DNA of 64,000 nt, taken from Lonsdalea britannica (GTDB taxonomy: Bacteria; Pseudomonadota; Gammaproteobacteria; Enterobacterales; Enterobacteriaceae). The translations under genes were made by a program, and so were the position numbers. Of the stretch, positions 31,948-42,902 are shown piece by piece. The notes beneath the pieces were generated by a model. The model was not told the DNA's origin. It was given only the letters and a program-made list of their open reading frames with translations, and ran no database searches. The DNA lies in assembly GCF_002111595.1 (NCBI RefSeq), contig NZ_LUTN01000008.1, positions 86,497-150,496 of the forward strand, read 5' to 3'. Within the stretch, counting starts at the first letter, position 1; the number at the start of each line of letters is the position of its first letter.

Positions 31948-32967
31948 TTATCCGCGCGAGTCAGGGTGCCGCCAGTGAATGCGACTGGGGACGTAAACGC
32001 GTTTTTCGGGCAGGGCACGACCGTCGATCAGCGCGGTGATCATATCGAAGCTTCGGCTTGCCAGCGTTTCGCAATCTTGCGCGACCGTGTCGATGCGCAG
32101 CGGCAGACAGTCGAACAGGTAGTGATCGTCGAAGCTGCATAGTCTGATGTCGCTGTTCATCAGGTTGTGCTGATTCAGGTAGCGTAGTACCCCTTCCAGC
32201 AGGCCGCAGGCGGCGACAAACAGGGTCTTCGGGGGACGACCGAGCGTCGCGCAGAGCTCGGCGAACATTTCGTAGCCGGAGCTGGGGCGATAGTTGCCGT
32301 GAATGATCCAGTCCGGGTGGCAGCTGACTCCGGCGCGTTCCAGCCCTCGCTGGAAACCAGCCAGTCGATCGCGGGTGGGTGAAATACGGGATTGGCCGCC
32401 AATGAAATAGAACTCGCTCTGATGCTGACGCGCGACGGTTTCCACCAGCGTCGCCGTGGGCTCGATCGACTCGGTGATCACCAACGGCAGGTCGGAGTCT
32501 CCAATCATGCGGTCGAACTGTACGACAGGCAGTTGCTGGTTAATCTTCTGATACTCGGCGTCGTTCAGCATGCTGGAGGCGACAATCAGCCCGTCCACCT
32601 GACGTTGAATCAGGCTATTCACCGCCATGATTTCCTGGCTGGGGTTCTCGTCGGTACAGGCGATGAGCAGTTGCAGACCGGCTTCGCGGCACAGCATTTC
32701 CAGCTCGTGAGAAATCAACGCAAAGCCATAGTTGGTCATTTCCGGCACGACCAGACCGAGCGTGTTGCTGCGGGTGGAGCGAAGCGAGCGGGCATGAATG
32801 CTGGGAAGGTAACGATGTTGTTGAGCGAGAGCGAGAACGCGATCGCGCGTAGCGTCCGAGACGCGAAACTCTTTACTACGACCATTTAAAACCAAACTGG
32901 CGGTGGATTTGGAAACCCCCGCCAGCTTGGCGATATCACTGATGGTTACGCGCTTAGTTTGTTTCAC
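31948..32967 (-). CDS. scrR: Sucrose operon repressor ScrR (LacI family)
   Basis: The product is about 339 residues; two tandem GTG codons (32970 and 32967) can start it, and the second fits the family N-terminus ([20 protein letters not shown]). The LacI-type helix-turn-helix and hinge (SIHARSLRS) are followed by a periplasmic-binding-like effector domain ([50 protein letters not shown]). In Klebsiella, ScrR responds to fructose or fructose 1-phosphate and represses scrK and scrYAB. It is the last gene of the scr cluster, 31 bases after scrB. Confidence 0.95.
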   Translation of the reverse strand: MKQTKRVTISDIAKLAGVSKSTASLVLNGRSKEFRVSDATRDRVLALAQQHRYLPSIHARSLRSTRSNTLGLVVPEMTNYGFALISHELEMLCREAGLQLLIACTDENPSQEIMAVNSLIQRQVDGLIVASSMLNDAEYQKINQQLPVVQFDRMIGDSDLPLVITESIEPTATLVETVARQHQSEFYFIGGQSRISPTRDRLAGFQRGLERAGVSCHPDWIIHGNYRPSSGYEMFAELCATLGRPPKTLFVAACGLLEGVLRYLNQHNLMNSDIRLCSFDDHYLFDCLPLRIDTVAQDCETLASRSFDMITALIDGRALPEKRVYVPSRIHWRHPDSRG

Positions 32968-32998
32968 CACTCGTTCTTAATGGTAGAAAAAAGGGAAA

Positions 32999-34411
32999 CT
33001 ATTCTATCACGCATGGCGCTAACAGCCAGTGCTGCAGCGTTAACCTCCCTGAACCGCTGAAACTGACGGTGGCGTCTTGCTGTGGGAAATAGCGAGCCGA
33101 CATCACGGCAGCACCGTGGTTGATAAAAATCTCCACGCTGGAGCGGTCGCACAGGATATGCAGGTAGTGCAGTTCGCCGCGCCAATAACGGTGTTCCGGC
33201 TCACCCGTACGCAGGTTGTGACGACTCAGCGTGAGCCATTCGCCATCCCAGCATAACACCATCAGGTTGGCGAAATTGATCTGGAATTCGCCCTGCGTAT
33301 CCACAATCAGTTCCGCGCTGCCTGCAGGCAGGACCGGCGCATAATCCGCGACGCCTTTCCAGACGTGCTTCTGCGTGCGTAGGCTCTGCAACTCTCGGGC
33401 GGGCTGCTGATAAAGCATACCGTCTTGAAGCGTCAGCTCGCGCGGGCAGGTCATGGTGTGTACCCAGCCGTATTCGAGGGTGGGCTGCTGGAACTCATCC
33501 TGTTCCGGAACCGCCATCCAGCCGAACATCAGACGACGGCCGTCCAGACTCATCGTGGTCTGCGGCGCATAGAACTCAAAGCCCAGATCCAGTTCCTGGA
33601 AGTCTCCGTGAGTGAACTGCCCTTGGTCGTAATCCAGCGTGCCGACGAAGTAGCCCGCCTGAAAGATATTCAGGTAGCGTTCTTCTTCGGCCGCCAGACC
33701 TTGCGGACTGCAAATCAGCACGTCGTGCTGCCCTAACGGGAACAGATCCGGACATTCCCACATGTAGCCGAAATCGCCCAGTCCGCCGAGGCGAGAACCG
33801 GCGATTTCGCCCAGAGACTGCCACTGGTGCAGATCGTCGGAGGAGAACAGCAGCACCTTGCCCTGCAAATCGGTGTCCTGAGCGCCGAGCACCATGTACC
33901 ACTTACCGTCATGACGCCAAACCTTCGGATCGCGCACATGGCCGGTATAGCCTTCCGGCAGCGGCAGTACGGTGCCGAGCTTGTCGAAGGTGCCGTCGGC
34001 ATTTTCCCGTGCCAGACACTGGTTGGCCGTACGGGAGCCGTCGTCGTACTTCACGTTGCCGGTATACACCAACGTCAGCGTGCCGTCGTCGTCTTCCACC
34101 GCGGAGCCGGAGTAGCAGCCGTGGCTTTCATAACTTTCCGACGGCACCAGCGCCACGGGTTCGTGGCGCCAGTTAACCAGATCGACCGAGCTCCAGTGCC
34201 CCCAGAATTTGGCTCCGTGGGCGCAAGCTAATGGATTCCACTGATAAAACAGATGGTAACGCCCTTTATGCTGAATGAATCCGTTAGGATCGTTAAGCAA
34301 ACCGACATTAGGTGACAGGTGCCACTGCGGACGGTAAGGGTCATAGCACTGGCGCGATTGAGCCGACATCAAGGCATGAGCCATACGTTTTAATAAGTGG
34401 GTTTCTCTCAT
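32999..34411 (-). CDS. scrB: Sucrose-6-phosphate hydrolase (invertase) ScrB
   Basis: This 470-residue GH32 enzyme splits sucrose 6-phosphate into glucose 6-phosphate and fructose. The three catalytic blocks are intact: WHLSPNVGLLNDPNGF (nucleophile Asp), VRDPKVW (transition-state Asp) and WECPDLF (acid/base Glu). It is cytoplasmic. Its ATG overlaps the scrA stop by one base (TAATG), showing translational coupling. Confidence 0.97.
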   Translation of the reverse strand: MRETHLLKRMAHALMSAQSRQCYDPYRPQWHLSPNVGLLNDPNGFIQHKGRYHLFYQWNPLACAHGAKFWGHWSSVDLVNWRHEPVALVPSESYESHGCYSGSAVEDDDGTLTLVYTGNVKYDDGSRTANQCLARENADGTFDKLGTVLPLPEGYTGHVRDPKVWRHDGKWYMVLGAQDTDLQGKVLLFSSDDLHQWQSLGEIAGSRLGGLGDFGYMWECPDLFPLGQHDVLICSPQGLAAEEERYLNIFQAGYFVGTLDYDQGQFTHGDFQELDLGFEFYAPQTTMSLDGRRLMFGWMAVPEQDEFQQPTLEYGWVHTMTCPRELTLQDGMLYQQPARELQSLRTQKHVWKGVADYAPVLPAGSAELIVDTQGEFQINFANLMVLCWDGEWLTLSRHNLRTGEPEHRYWRGELHYLHILCDRSSVEIFINHGAAVMSARYFPQQDATVSFSGSGRLTLQHWLLAPCVIE

Positions 34412-35781
34412 TATTTGCTATCCGTTTTGTATCTCAGGAGCAGTGAAAGCACGAAGGCTGTTCCAAAGGCTATCAGCATGCCGATCACATAACTAATAAA
34501 TGAGTCGGGTTTTACGATCGCCATACCAGGAATACCCGTCAGGCCCACGGCGGTCATGCCGACGTGGTTCGCCACGACCCAGGCGCCGCCCAGCGCACCG
34601 CCAGCGATAGCGGCCAGGAACGGTTTCACAAAGCGCAGGTTGATGCCGAACAGCGCCGCCTCGGTAATTCCCAGCAGTGCCGAGAAACCGGAAGGGATGG
34701 CGATGGCTTTGATGCGGGCATCTTTGGTTTTGAAGTAAACCGCCAGGCAGGCGCCGCCCTGAGCGATGTTAGCCATACACCAGATCGGCAGCAGGAAGTT
34801 GACGCCGATATTCGGATTGCCCAGCAGACCAGCCTCGATGGCGTGGAAGCTGTGGTGCACCCCGGTGATCACAATCACGGAGTAGAGACCGCCGAAGAGC
34901 AGACCCGCAAACCAACCTGCATGCGCGATCAGGGTGCTCAGTACCATGGAGATACCGTCGCCCAGCATCCGGCCCGCAGGACCAATTACCATCATGGCAA
35001 CGAAGCCGGAGATGATGACGGTCAGGAACGGCGTCAGGATGATATCCAGCGCGTTGGGGATGATTTTGCGCAAGCGTTTTTCCACCAGGCTCATGAACCA
35101 GACCGCCAGCAGCACCGGGAACACGGTGCCCTGATAGCCGATCATGGCGACGTCGTAACCGAACAGGTGCATGGTCTTGAACCCTTCGGTGACGCCCCAG
35201 GCGTTAGTCAGAGCGGGATGGGTCAGAATCCCCCCGAGCGTCGCGCCCAGATACGGGTTACCGCCGAACTCGCGCGCGGAGGTAAAACCAATCAGGATTG
35301 GCAGAATGATAAAGGCGGCGGAGCTGAAGATATCCAGCAGAATGAAAATGGCGCTATCCGGATTCACCCAGTTATAGGTTTTAATCATTCCCAACAGGCC
35401 CATCAGCAAGCCGGAAGCAACGATAGCCGGGATGATAGGCACGAAGATGTTGGACAGCAGACGCGCCAGACGCTGCAACGGGTTCAGCTTCTTGGCGGCG
35501 GCCGATGCGGCCTCTGCTTTGCTGGACTCGTTGACGCCCGCGGCTTTAATGAACTCGGCATGGACTTTGTTGACCAGACCGGAGCCGAAAATAACCTGCA
35601 TTTGCCCTGAGTTTTGGAAACAGCCTTTAACGCCTTCCAGTTTCTCGATAGCGGCTTTGTCCGCCTTATTATCATCTTTTAACACCAGACGCAGACGTGT
35701 GGCACAGTGGGCCGCGCTGGCGATATTGTCCTTCCCGCCCAGCAGGGTGAGAAGAGAAGCCGCAGTGGCTTTAATGTCCAT
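34411..35781 (-). CDS. scrA: PTS sucrose-specific EIIBC component ScrA
   Basis: This 456-residue permease imports sucrose and phosphorylates it at C6. An N-terminal EIIB domain carries the phosphorylated Cys in SAAHCATRLRLVL, followed by a linker and the EIIC membrane domain (RLLSNIFVPIIPAIVASGLL, FGGNPYLGATLGGILTHPAL, VIVITGVHHSFHAIEAGLLG). No EIIA is fused, so Crr must supply phosphate. ATG 35781 has GAGGA a few bases before it and aligns with known ScrA starts; the upstream ATG overlaps the ribosome site. Confidence 0.97.
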   Translation of the reverse strand: MDIKATAASLLTLLGGKDNIASAAHCATRLRLVLKDDNKADKAAIEKLEGVKGCFQNSGQMQVIFGSGLVNKVHAEFIKAAGVNESSKAEAASAAAKKLNPLQRLARLLSNIFVPIIPAIVASGLLMGLLGMIKTYNWVNPDSAIFILLDIFSSAAFIILPILIGFTSAREFGGNPYLGATLGGILTHPALTNAWGVTEGFKTMHLFGYDVAMIGYQGTVFPVLLAVWFMSLVEKRLRKIIPNALDIILTPFLTVIISGFVAMMVIGPAGRMLGDGISMVLSTLIAHAGWFAGLLFGGLYSVIVITGVHHSFHAIEAGLLGNPNIGVNFLLPIWCMANIAQGGACLAVYFKTKDARIKAIAIPSGFSALLGITEAALFGINLRFVKPFLAAIAGGALGGAWVVANHVGMTAVGLTGIPGMAIVKPDSFISYVIGMLIAFGTAFVLSLLLRYKTDSK

Positions 35782-35863
35782 AAGTTTCCTCATAAATCAA
35801 ACAACACTACATCAGCTAAAACCGCGGCAATCCGTAGAAGGCCGCGGGTAAAGGCTGAATCAA

Positions 35864-37496
<1,633 letters not shown>

Positions 37497-37537
37497 GCAG
37501 CGAAATTAAAGGGGAGTAAGGGGGTTGGCAAGGGTTT

Positions 37538-37552
37538 TTGCTAACTCGATTC
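37538..37552. promoter_or_regulatory. Second, weaker ScrR operator-like site between scrK and scrY
   Basis: TTGCTAACTCGATTC resembles the scrK-proximal site GCTAAACCGATTC (12 of 13 positions), with centre 57 bases from the stronger scrY site. It could be an auxiliary operator for looping. Confidence 0.4.
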
Positions 37553-37579
37553 TTTATCTGTGATCCTGGCTACAAAATA

Positions 37580-37614
37580 CCTGTTCCCGCGTCTTTTTTT
37601 TACGCGGGAACAGG
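37580..37614 (-). terminator. Strong hairpin between scrK and scrY
   Basis: A perfect 13-bp stem (CCTGTTCCCGCGT with ACGCGGGAACAGG) begins seven bases after the scrK stop. The eight T on the plus strand lie in the loop, so the minus-strand transcript has an A-rich loop and only TATTTTG after the stem. It may act as a partial terminator or as an mRNA stabiliser. Confidence 0.55.
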
Positions 37615-37620
37615 ACAGTT

Positions 37621-38547
37621 TTAGGAAAGCGGCGTGGCTAACTGGTGCGCGTAAGGCAGTGCCGTCATTGCGCCTTTGGCGGTGGTCGCGAGAGCGCCGC
37701 AGCGCTGCGCCTGATCCACGATATCCATCCATTGGGCGATGTTGTTCAAATCGTCGTGCTGCGCCAAACCTTGCAACAGACCCGCGACAAACGCATCGCC
37801 TGCGCCCGTCGTGTCGACAGGCGTCACGTACGGCGCGTCGAAGTGTTTCAGGTTCTTGCTATCACGCAGCCATACGCCGTTGCCGCCCTGGGTGACCAGC
37901 AGCAGTTTCAAACCGTAACGAGACATCAGCGCTTCCGTGCCCTGTTCGATCTCGGACGTACCGCTCAGGAACAGGAACTCGTCTTCCGACAGCTTCACGG
38001 CATCGGACAGAGACAGCGCCTGATCCAGACAATCACGTAGTTCCTGTTCATTTTCCCACAGGTCTTCACGGATGTTCGGATCGAAACTGACCCAACCCTG
38101 CGCTTCGCGGATACGCTTCATGGCTTCCAGCGCCGTACCGCGCGAAGGTTCCTGAGAAAGAGCGATAGAGCACAGGTGCAGCCATTCGCCGCGCTGGAAA
38201 TCAGGCAGGTCGTGAGACTGAATAAACAGGTCGGCGCTGGGGCGCACCATGAAAGTAAAGGAGCGCTCGCCCTGATCGTCCAAATCGACCAGTACGGTAG
38301 AAGTCCGATGCTTACGGTCCAGCTGCATAAAACCGGTGTCCACCTGTTCCTCGATCAGCACCGTGCGCAGGAAGCGACCAAAGGCGTCTTCGCCCACGCG
38401 GCCGATAAATGCGCTCTCACCGCCGAGACGGGCCACACCCACGGCGACGTTCGCCGGTGCGCCGCCAGGACATTTCAGATAACGATCCGTGCCTTCTGGA
38501 ATAAGGTCAACCACGGCATCGCCCATGACCCACACTTTATGTGACAT
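37621..38547 (-). CDS. scrK: Fructokinase ScrK (PfkB family)
   Basis: This 308-residue kinase makes fructose 6-phosphate from the fructose released by ScrB. PfkB features are KVWVMGDAVVDLIPEG at the N-terminus, CPGGAPANVAVGVARLGGES (signature 1) and VDTTGAGDAFVAGLLQGLA (signature 2 with catalytic Asp). The gene has its own upstream region with two operator-like sites and a strong hairpin after it, so scrK and scrYABR are probably separate transcription units of one regulon, as in Klebsiella. Confidence 0.97.
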   Translation of the reverse strand: MSHKVWVMGDAVVDLIPEGTDRYLKCPGGAPANVAVGVARLGGESAFIGRVGEDAFGRFLRTVLIEEQVDTGFMQLDRKHRTSTVLVDLDDQGERSFTFMVRPSADLFIQSHDLPDFQRGEWLHLCSIALSQEPSRGTALEAMKRIREAQGWVSFDPNIREDLWENEQELRDCLDQALSLSDAVKLSEDEFLFLSGTSEIEQGTEALMSRYGLKLLLVTQGGNGVWLRDSKNLKHFDAPYVTPVDTTGAGDAFVAGLLQGLAQHDDLNNIAQWMDIVDQAQRCGALATTAKGAMTALPYAHQLATPLS

Positions 38548-38568
38548 AACTATGCTCTTTAACTGGGA

Positions 38569-38584
38569 TTGATAAACCGGCCGC
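38569..38584. promoter_or_regulatory. ScrR operator-like site 1 upstream of scrK
   Basis: TTGATAAACCGGCCGC shares the TAAACCGG core with the scrY site. Its centre is 31 bases upstream of the scrK start and 21 bases from the second site, so two repressor dimers could bind the same face of the helix. Confidence 0.6.
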
Positions 38585-38594
38585 TAAAATAGAA

Positions 38595-38612
38595 GAATCG
38601 GTTTAGCTAATC
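38595..38612. promoter_or_regulatory. ScrR operator-like site 2 upstream of scrK
   Basis: On the minus strand this reads GATTAGCTAAACCGATTC, the same GCTAAACCG core as at scrY. It pairs with site 1 at two-helical-turn spacing. Confidence 0.55.
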
Positions 38613-38946
38613 AATACCTTCCTGCGCCGAATGTTACCGACCGCACACATTGATCCTTAAATTAGGCGCTAGTCGGTGAAAAAAGCCGGCATTTTCGCCG
38701 AAATTGATGACGTGGCGAAGTCATTACTCATTGTGAATATTATAGGCGGAAGGGTTGTTTGGTCGACGCGCTCATGAGCGTGCAGTCAATGGAACGGGGA
38801 GGTGGGCGGGAAATTCTGAACGAGAGTAACAATGGGGATGCCGCGCCACATTCTGACGTTGTGAAAACGTCTTTTGACTGACGATGCGTCCACGCCGTCG
38901 CAGGAAAAGTGATGCTACGCTTAGTCAGTGGAGGGAGGCCATCAGG

Positions 38947-39402
38947 ATGAATTCAGAAGCGATCTCGGCGGCAATAACACGTTACCTGCGTCGGCATCAT
39001 GTGCTGACGCTGTGCGCGGGCGATGCCGACAATTTATGGTGCGCCAACGGTTTCTACGTTTATGACGCGGACATCGCGGCCTTCGATATTATGACACCGG
39101 CGGACACGCGACATGCCCAACTGATGCGGGATTATCCGCGCGTCGCGGGCACCGTCAGCGACCAGCAGAAAAACGAGATGTTGATTCAGGGCGTACAGTT
39201 TCGGGCCGAAGCTCGCCTGTTGCAAGGCGCGGAGGCTCACGCCGCACGCGATCGTTACAATGCGCGCTTCGCCCTTGCCCGACGGTCCCGTTCGCCGCTA
39301 TGGCGCTTAACGCTGACAGAGCTGAAAATGACCGATAACCGGCGCAGCTTTGGGACCTGTCTGCAGTGGCAACGGGACATCGCGGACCTGCCATCACGCT
39401 GA
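38947..39402 (+). CDS. yhbP: YhbP, UPF0306 flavin-reductase-like/PNPOx-fold protein
   Basis: This 151-residue protein aligns along its length with E. coli YhbP (LWCANGFYVYDADIAAFDIM, TRHAQLM, VAGTVSDQQKNEMLIQGVQF). The fold is a split-barrel of the pyridoxamine-phosphate-oxidase type, but the function is unknown. ATG 38947 is chosen because it matches the family start; the frame is open 21 codons upstream. It converges on nrdG with only a 4-base gap and no visible terminator. Confidence 0.9.
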   Translation: MNSEAISAAITRYLRRHHVLTLCAGDADNLWCANGFYVYDADIAAFDIMTPADTRHAQLMRDYPRVAGTVSDQQKNEMLIQGVQFRAEARLLQGAEAHAARDRYNARFALARRSRSPLWRLTLTELKMTDNRRSFGTCLQWQRDIADLPSR

Positions 39403-39406
39403 AGCC

Positions 39407-39871
39407 TCAACGCAGGTGATGGATGACCTGATTGCTGCTGCCGCGCCAGATCAGCGAAGGGTCTTTCAAATCCTGCACGAATTTACCGTCAACCAGTACG
39501 TTGATGAGATCGACCACCTGACGCTGTTCCGGCGTCAGCTCCGCCAGCACATAGCCCGTCCACATCCAGATATCCTTGCCCGTACACTCACGTCGGATGC
39601 GTTGTACCAGACGCAGGATGTCCGGCACGTTCTGCGGATGTAGGGGATCGCCGCCGGAGAGGGTGATCCCCTGACGCGGAATGTCGGTATCTTGCAGATC
39701 GACGATGATCCGATCCTCTTCGACCTGCGTAAACGGCTGACCGGCGCTGAGCCGCCAGGTGGTTTTGTTATAACAACCCGGACATTGATGTTCGCACCCG
39801 GCGACAAACAGCGCGCAGCGTGTGCCGGGGCCGTTAACGACATCCACGGGGTAGTACTGAAGGTAATTCAT
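39407..39871 (-). CDS. nrdG: Anaerobic ribonucleoside-triphosphate reductase activase NrdG
   Basis: This 154-residue radical-SAM activase makes the glycyl radical on NrdD. The 4Fe-4S motif CX3CX2C is in AGCEHQCPGCYNKTTW, and GITLSGGDPLHPQN is the GGE-like SAM loop. ATG 39871 (MNYLQYYPVDVVNGPGTR) matches the E. coli start and length; the frame is open upstream. It follows nrdD by 159 bases. Confidence 0.96.
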   Translation of the reverse strand: MNYLQYYPVDVVNGPGTRCALFVAGCEHQCPGCYNKTTWRLSAGQPFTQVEEDRIIVDLQDTDIPRQGITLSGGDPLHPQNVPDILRLVQRIRRECTGKDIWMWTGYVLAELTPEQRQVVDLINVLVDGKFVQDLKDPSLIWRGSSNQVIHHLR

Positions 39872-40030
39872 CACGGTTGTCCCTATCCGGGGTCGTCCAG
39901 AGACGGCCTGTCTTGAGCAGCGTGTGATTCGAATCCCCAAGGGGAGAGCGAATGGGGACTCGATGAGCGGGAAGCGTCAGCGCCCGGCCGGCAGCATCAA
40001 TATTGCTGGCCAGGCGCTGAGAAAGCAGGA

Positions 40031-42169
40031 TTAACCCAGCTGGCCGTTAGCCAGATGTTTGATTCTGCGTTTTACCTCTTCCTGTTTGCCCGCGTTAAAC
40101 GGACGCGCGTCCGGGCTGCCCAGATAGCCGCAGACACGGCGAGTGACGGAAACACGCGAGGAGTCGTGGTTACCGCATTTCGGGCAGGTAAAGCCTTTGC
40201 TGGTGCAGGCGAACTCGCCGGTGAAGCCGCACTCGTAGCATTCATCGATCGGCGTGTTGGTCCCGTAATAGGGGACGCGGCTGTAGCTGTAATCCCAGAC
40301 GTCTTCCAGCGCTTTCAGGTTGTGCTGCAGGTTGGGATATTCGCCGTAACAGATAAAGCCGCCGTTCGCCAACGCCGGATACGGCGCTTCGAAATTGATT
40401 TTTTCGTACGGGTTCACCTTCTTCTCGACGTCGAGATGGAAGCTGTTGGTGTAGTAGCCCTTGTCGGTCACGCCCGGGACTACGCCGAACTCGGCGGTAT
40501 CCAGACGGCAGAAACGGTCGCACAGGTTTTCGCTCGGCGTGCTGTACAGGCTGAAGCCGTAGCCGGTATCTTCTTTCCAGCGGTCGGTCGCGGCTTTCAG
40601 ATGCGCCACAATTGCGACGGCTTTTTCACGCAGCATTTCGTCGTCGAAGACGTGTTTCTCATTGCCGAACAGCGCGTTGATCGTTTCATGTACGCCGATA
40701 TAGCCAAGAGAAATAGACGCGCGGCCATTCTTGAAGATTTCAGCGATATTGTCGTCCGCTTTCAGACGTACGCCGCAGGCGCCTTCCATGTAGAGGATGG
40801 GCGCGACGCGCGCCTTCACGTTTTCCAGACGGGCGACGCGGGTCATCAGCGCTTTCTTCGCCAGTTCCAGTCGCTGGTCGAGCAGTTTCCAGAACTGAGC
40901 CTCATCCCCTTTGGCTTCCAGCGCGATGCGCGGCAGGTTCAGACTGATTACGCCGAGGTTGTTGCGGCCGTCGTGGATCTGCTCGCCGTTTTCTTCATAG
41001 ACGTTGAGGAAGCTACGGCAGCCCATCGGCGTCTTGAACGAACCGGTGACCTTCACCACCTGATCGTAGTTCAGGATATCCGGGTACATCCGTTTGCTGG
41101 CGCATTCCAGCGCCAGCTGTTTGATGTCGTAGCTCGGATCGCCCGCTTTGTGGTTAAGGCCGTCGCGCACAGCGAAGACCAGCTTCGGAAATACGGCGGT
41201 TTTGCGATTTTTACCCAGCCCGGCGATGCGATTGCGCAGGATAGATTCCTGAATCAGACGAGACTCCCAGCTGGTGCCCAGCCCGAAACCGAAGGTCACG
41301 AACGGCGTCTGACCGTTGGCGGTGTGCAGCGTGTTCACTTCATATTCCAGCGACTGGAAGGCGTCGTAACACTCTTTTTCCGTGCGGCTGTGCGCGTAAC
41401 GTTCGGCGTCAGGAATATTCCACTCTTCCGCTACGGCCTGATGCTTCTTGTAACTGGCGGCGACGAACGGCGCCAGAATTTCGTCAATGCGGTTGATGGT
41501 GGTGCCGCCGTAGATATGGCTGGCGACCTGCGCGATGATCTGCGCGGTGACGGCTGTCGCCGTAGAGATGGAGCGAGGCGGCTCGATCTCGGCGTTACCC
41601 ATCTTGAAGCCCTGCGTCAGCATGCCGTTCAGGTCGATCAGCATGCAGTTGAACATGGGGAAGAACGGGGAGTAATCCAGATCGTGGTAGTGGATTTCCC
41701 CGCGCTCATGCGCCAGCACCACATCGCGCGGCAGGATATGCAGCTTAGCGTAGTGTTTCGCGACGATGCCGGCCAGCAGGTCGCGCTGAGTCGGGATCAC
41801 CTTGCTGTCTTTGTTGGCGTTCTCGTTAAGCAGGGAAACGTTGCTCTGTTCAACCAGACCGCGAATTTCCTGCGTCAGGCGACCCTGACGTTCGCGCGAG
41901 ACGTCGCGGTCGTGGCGATATTCGATGTAGGCGCGCGCGACAGGCTTGTAGTTGCTCGACATCAGCAGGTTTTCGACCGCGTCCTGAATTTCGCGGATTT
42001 CGACGCGAGAGCGATCCCGCATCTGCTCGGTGACGGCGGCCGCCACGGTCGCGCAAAAATCGAGATCGTTAACGCCCGTAGCGCTGGCGGCTCGCTCCAC
42101 CGCCTCACGGATACGAATTTCATCAAAAGGTACCTGACAGCCGTTCCGTTTAATCACTACTGGTTTCAC
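40031..42169 (-). CDS. nrdD: Anaerobic ribonucleoside-triphosphate reductase NrdD
   Basis: This 712-residue enzyme, exactly the E. coli length when started at GTG 42169, reduces rNTPs to dNTPs without oxygen, using formate. AGGA lies seven bases before that GTG; an ATG 15 codons upstream would add residues without family support. Visible features are the N-terminal ATP-cone (KRNGCQVPFDEIRIREAVER), a four-Cys zinc site (CYECGFTGEFACTSKGFTCP, then KCG) and the glycyl-radical site RRVCGYLGSPDARPFNAG. Two NrdR boxes lie about 100-140 bases upstream. Confidence 0.97.
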   Translation of the reverse strand: MKPVVIKRNGCQVPFDEIRIREAVERAASATGVNDLDFCATVAAAVTEQMRDRSRVEIREIQDAVENLLMSSNYKPVARAYIEYRHDRDVSRERQGRLTQEIRGLVEQSNVSLLNENANKDSKVIPTQRDLLAGIVAKHYAKLHILPRDVVLAHERGEIHYHDLDYSPFFPMFNCMLIDLNGMLTQGFKMGNAEIEPPRSISTATAVTAQIIAQVASHIYGGTTINRIDEILAPFVAASYKKHQAVAEEWNIPDAERYAHSRTEKECYDAFQSLEYEVNTLHTANGQTPFVTFGFGLGTSWESRLIQESILRNRIAGLGKNRKTAVFPKLVFAVRDGLNHKAGDPSYDIKQLALECASKRMYPDILNYDQVVKVTGSFKTPMGCRSFLNVYEENGEQIHDGRNNLGVISLNLPRIALEAKGDEAQFWKLLDQRLELAKKALMTRVARLENVKARVAPILYMEGACGVRLKADDNIAEIFKNGRASISLGYIGVHETINALFGNEKHVFDDEMLREKAVAIVAHLKAATDRWKEDTGYGFSLYSTPSENLCDRFCRLDTAEFGVVPGVTDKGYYTNSFHLDVEKKVNPYEKINFEAPYPALANGGFICYGEYPNLQHNLKALEDVWDYSYSRVPYYGTNTPIDECYECGFTGEFACTSKGFTCPKCGNHDSSRVSVTRRVCGYLGSPDARPFNAGKQEEVKRRIKHLANGQLG

Positions 42170-42264
42170 GTTCGCGTCCTCATTAATGTCTGTGCAGTTG
42201 TTATCCACAGGCACAACCGCGGCCCATCAGGGCTTGATGGGGTTGTGGATGATTTTGTGGATAA

Positions 42265-42311
42265 GCGCTATATGTAGGTCTTATTCTGAGTATAGACACT
42301 ATATATTGAAT
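42265..42311. promoter_or_regulatory. Pair of NrdR boxes upstream of nrdDG
   Basis: GCGCTATATGTAGGTC (42265-42280) and ACACTATATATTGAAT (42296-42311) resemble the NrdR consensus ACACWATATATWGTGT, the second strongly so. Their starts are 31 bases apart, the typical spacing for cooperative NrdR binding, and they lie where the nrdD promoter should be. Confidence 0.82.
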
Positions 42312-42825
42312 TTTTCCAGCCGGATTATAGTGAGTTTGGTAGGGAGGTTTATCTCCAATTTCATGCTGAGATTGATGCAGAACAAAGAAATTTCTAAACA
42401 GCTTAAATTAGAGACGAATAGCATGATGTCTTTTTTGTAAACGTGAGCAAGGGAGGGGGAGACCATCTTTAAATATGCAAAAAGGCATGGGAAAAATAGG
42501 GTTTTCCGTCCTTTGTTCGCCGTTTTTTTAAACGCTTTTTTTACTCAGGCGATTCACTGTCATGGCCGACTTCGCTCCTCTCCGCGTGCGTCATGTTTCT
42601 CGCAAAAAAACGCCTTGGCCGACCCTGCATTTTTGAGGATGGAGTCGCTGCGTCGCTGACGCAATGTCGCCCTCAACCTGCGCGACGAAGCCGGAGTCAC
42701 CCCTTCTTGGGCTTCCTGGGGAATGTGAGGGTCCCCGTATTGCCGTTGGGAACGGCGATCATGGCGGGCGGCGATAAAGTGAGACTGCCGCAGAGCGTTG
42801 AAGCTCTCCGGTTTTTTAGCTATCA
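42312..42825. other. Structured intergenic stretch between nrdDG and mmuM
   Basis: About 510 bases. The part nearest nrdD is A/T-rich. From about 42590 to 42820 it becomes G/C-rich with several short hairpins: GGGGA...TCCCC (about 42717-42739), GCCGTTGGGAACGGC (about 42743-42757) and GAGCGTTGAAGCTC (about 42793-42806, followed by GGTTTTTT). Open frames across it show no recognisable protein and their composition follows the hairpins. It could be a degenerate repeat element or a structured RNA. Confidence 0.4.
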
Positions 42826-42849
42826 AGGCTTCTAGACATCTATATGACT
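42826..42849. promoter_or_regulatory. MetJ operator (three tandem met boxes) upstream of mmuM
   Basis: Three contiguous 8-mers, AGGCTTCT, AGACATCT and ATATGACT, match the met-box consensus AGACGTCT at 6, 7 and 5 of 8 positions. MetJ binds such tandem boxes cooperatively with SAM. The site is 54 bases before the mmuM start and fits the methyl-transfer role of MmuM. Confidence 0.65.
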
Positions 42850-42902
42850 TTTTTTGTAAGGTGGGCCACCATTTTTTCAGTTTCGCTGAGTAAGGAAGGA
42901 CG

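Larger units (their letters stand above)
38548..38946. other. scrK / yhbP divergent intergenic region
   Basis: This 399-base region contains the two ScrR operator-like sites within 70 bases of scrK. The rest, toward yhbP, shows no supported gene. GGGAGGCC before 38947 is the probable yhbP ribosome site. Confidence 0.5.

Noticed and set aside
34564..35610. A 348-codon plus-strand frame opposite scrA
   Set aside because: It is antisense to the well-conserved ScrA, with low-complexity His/Asp/Gln-rich translation typical of shadow frames.
40055..42277. A 740-codon open frame on the plus strand opposite nrdD
   Set aside because: It is fully antisense to NrdD, whose sequence is conserved throughout; the frame has no recognisable family and reflects codon bias on the opposite strand.
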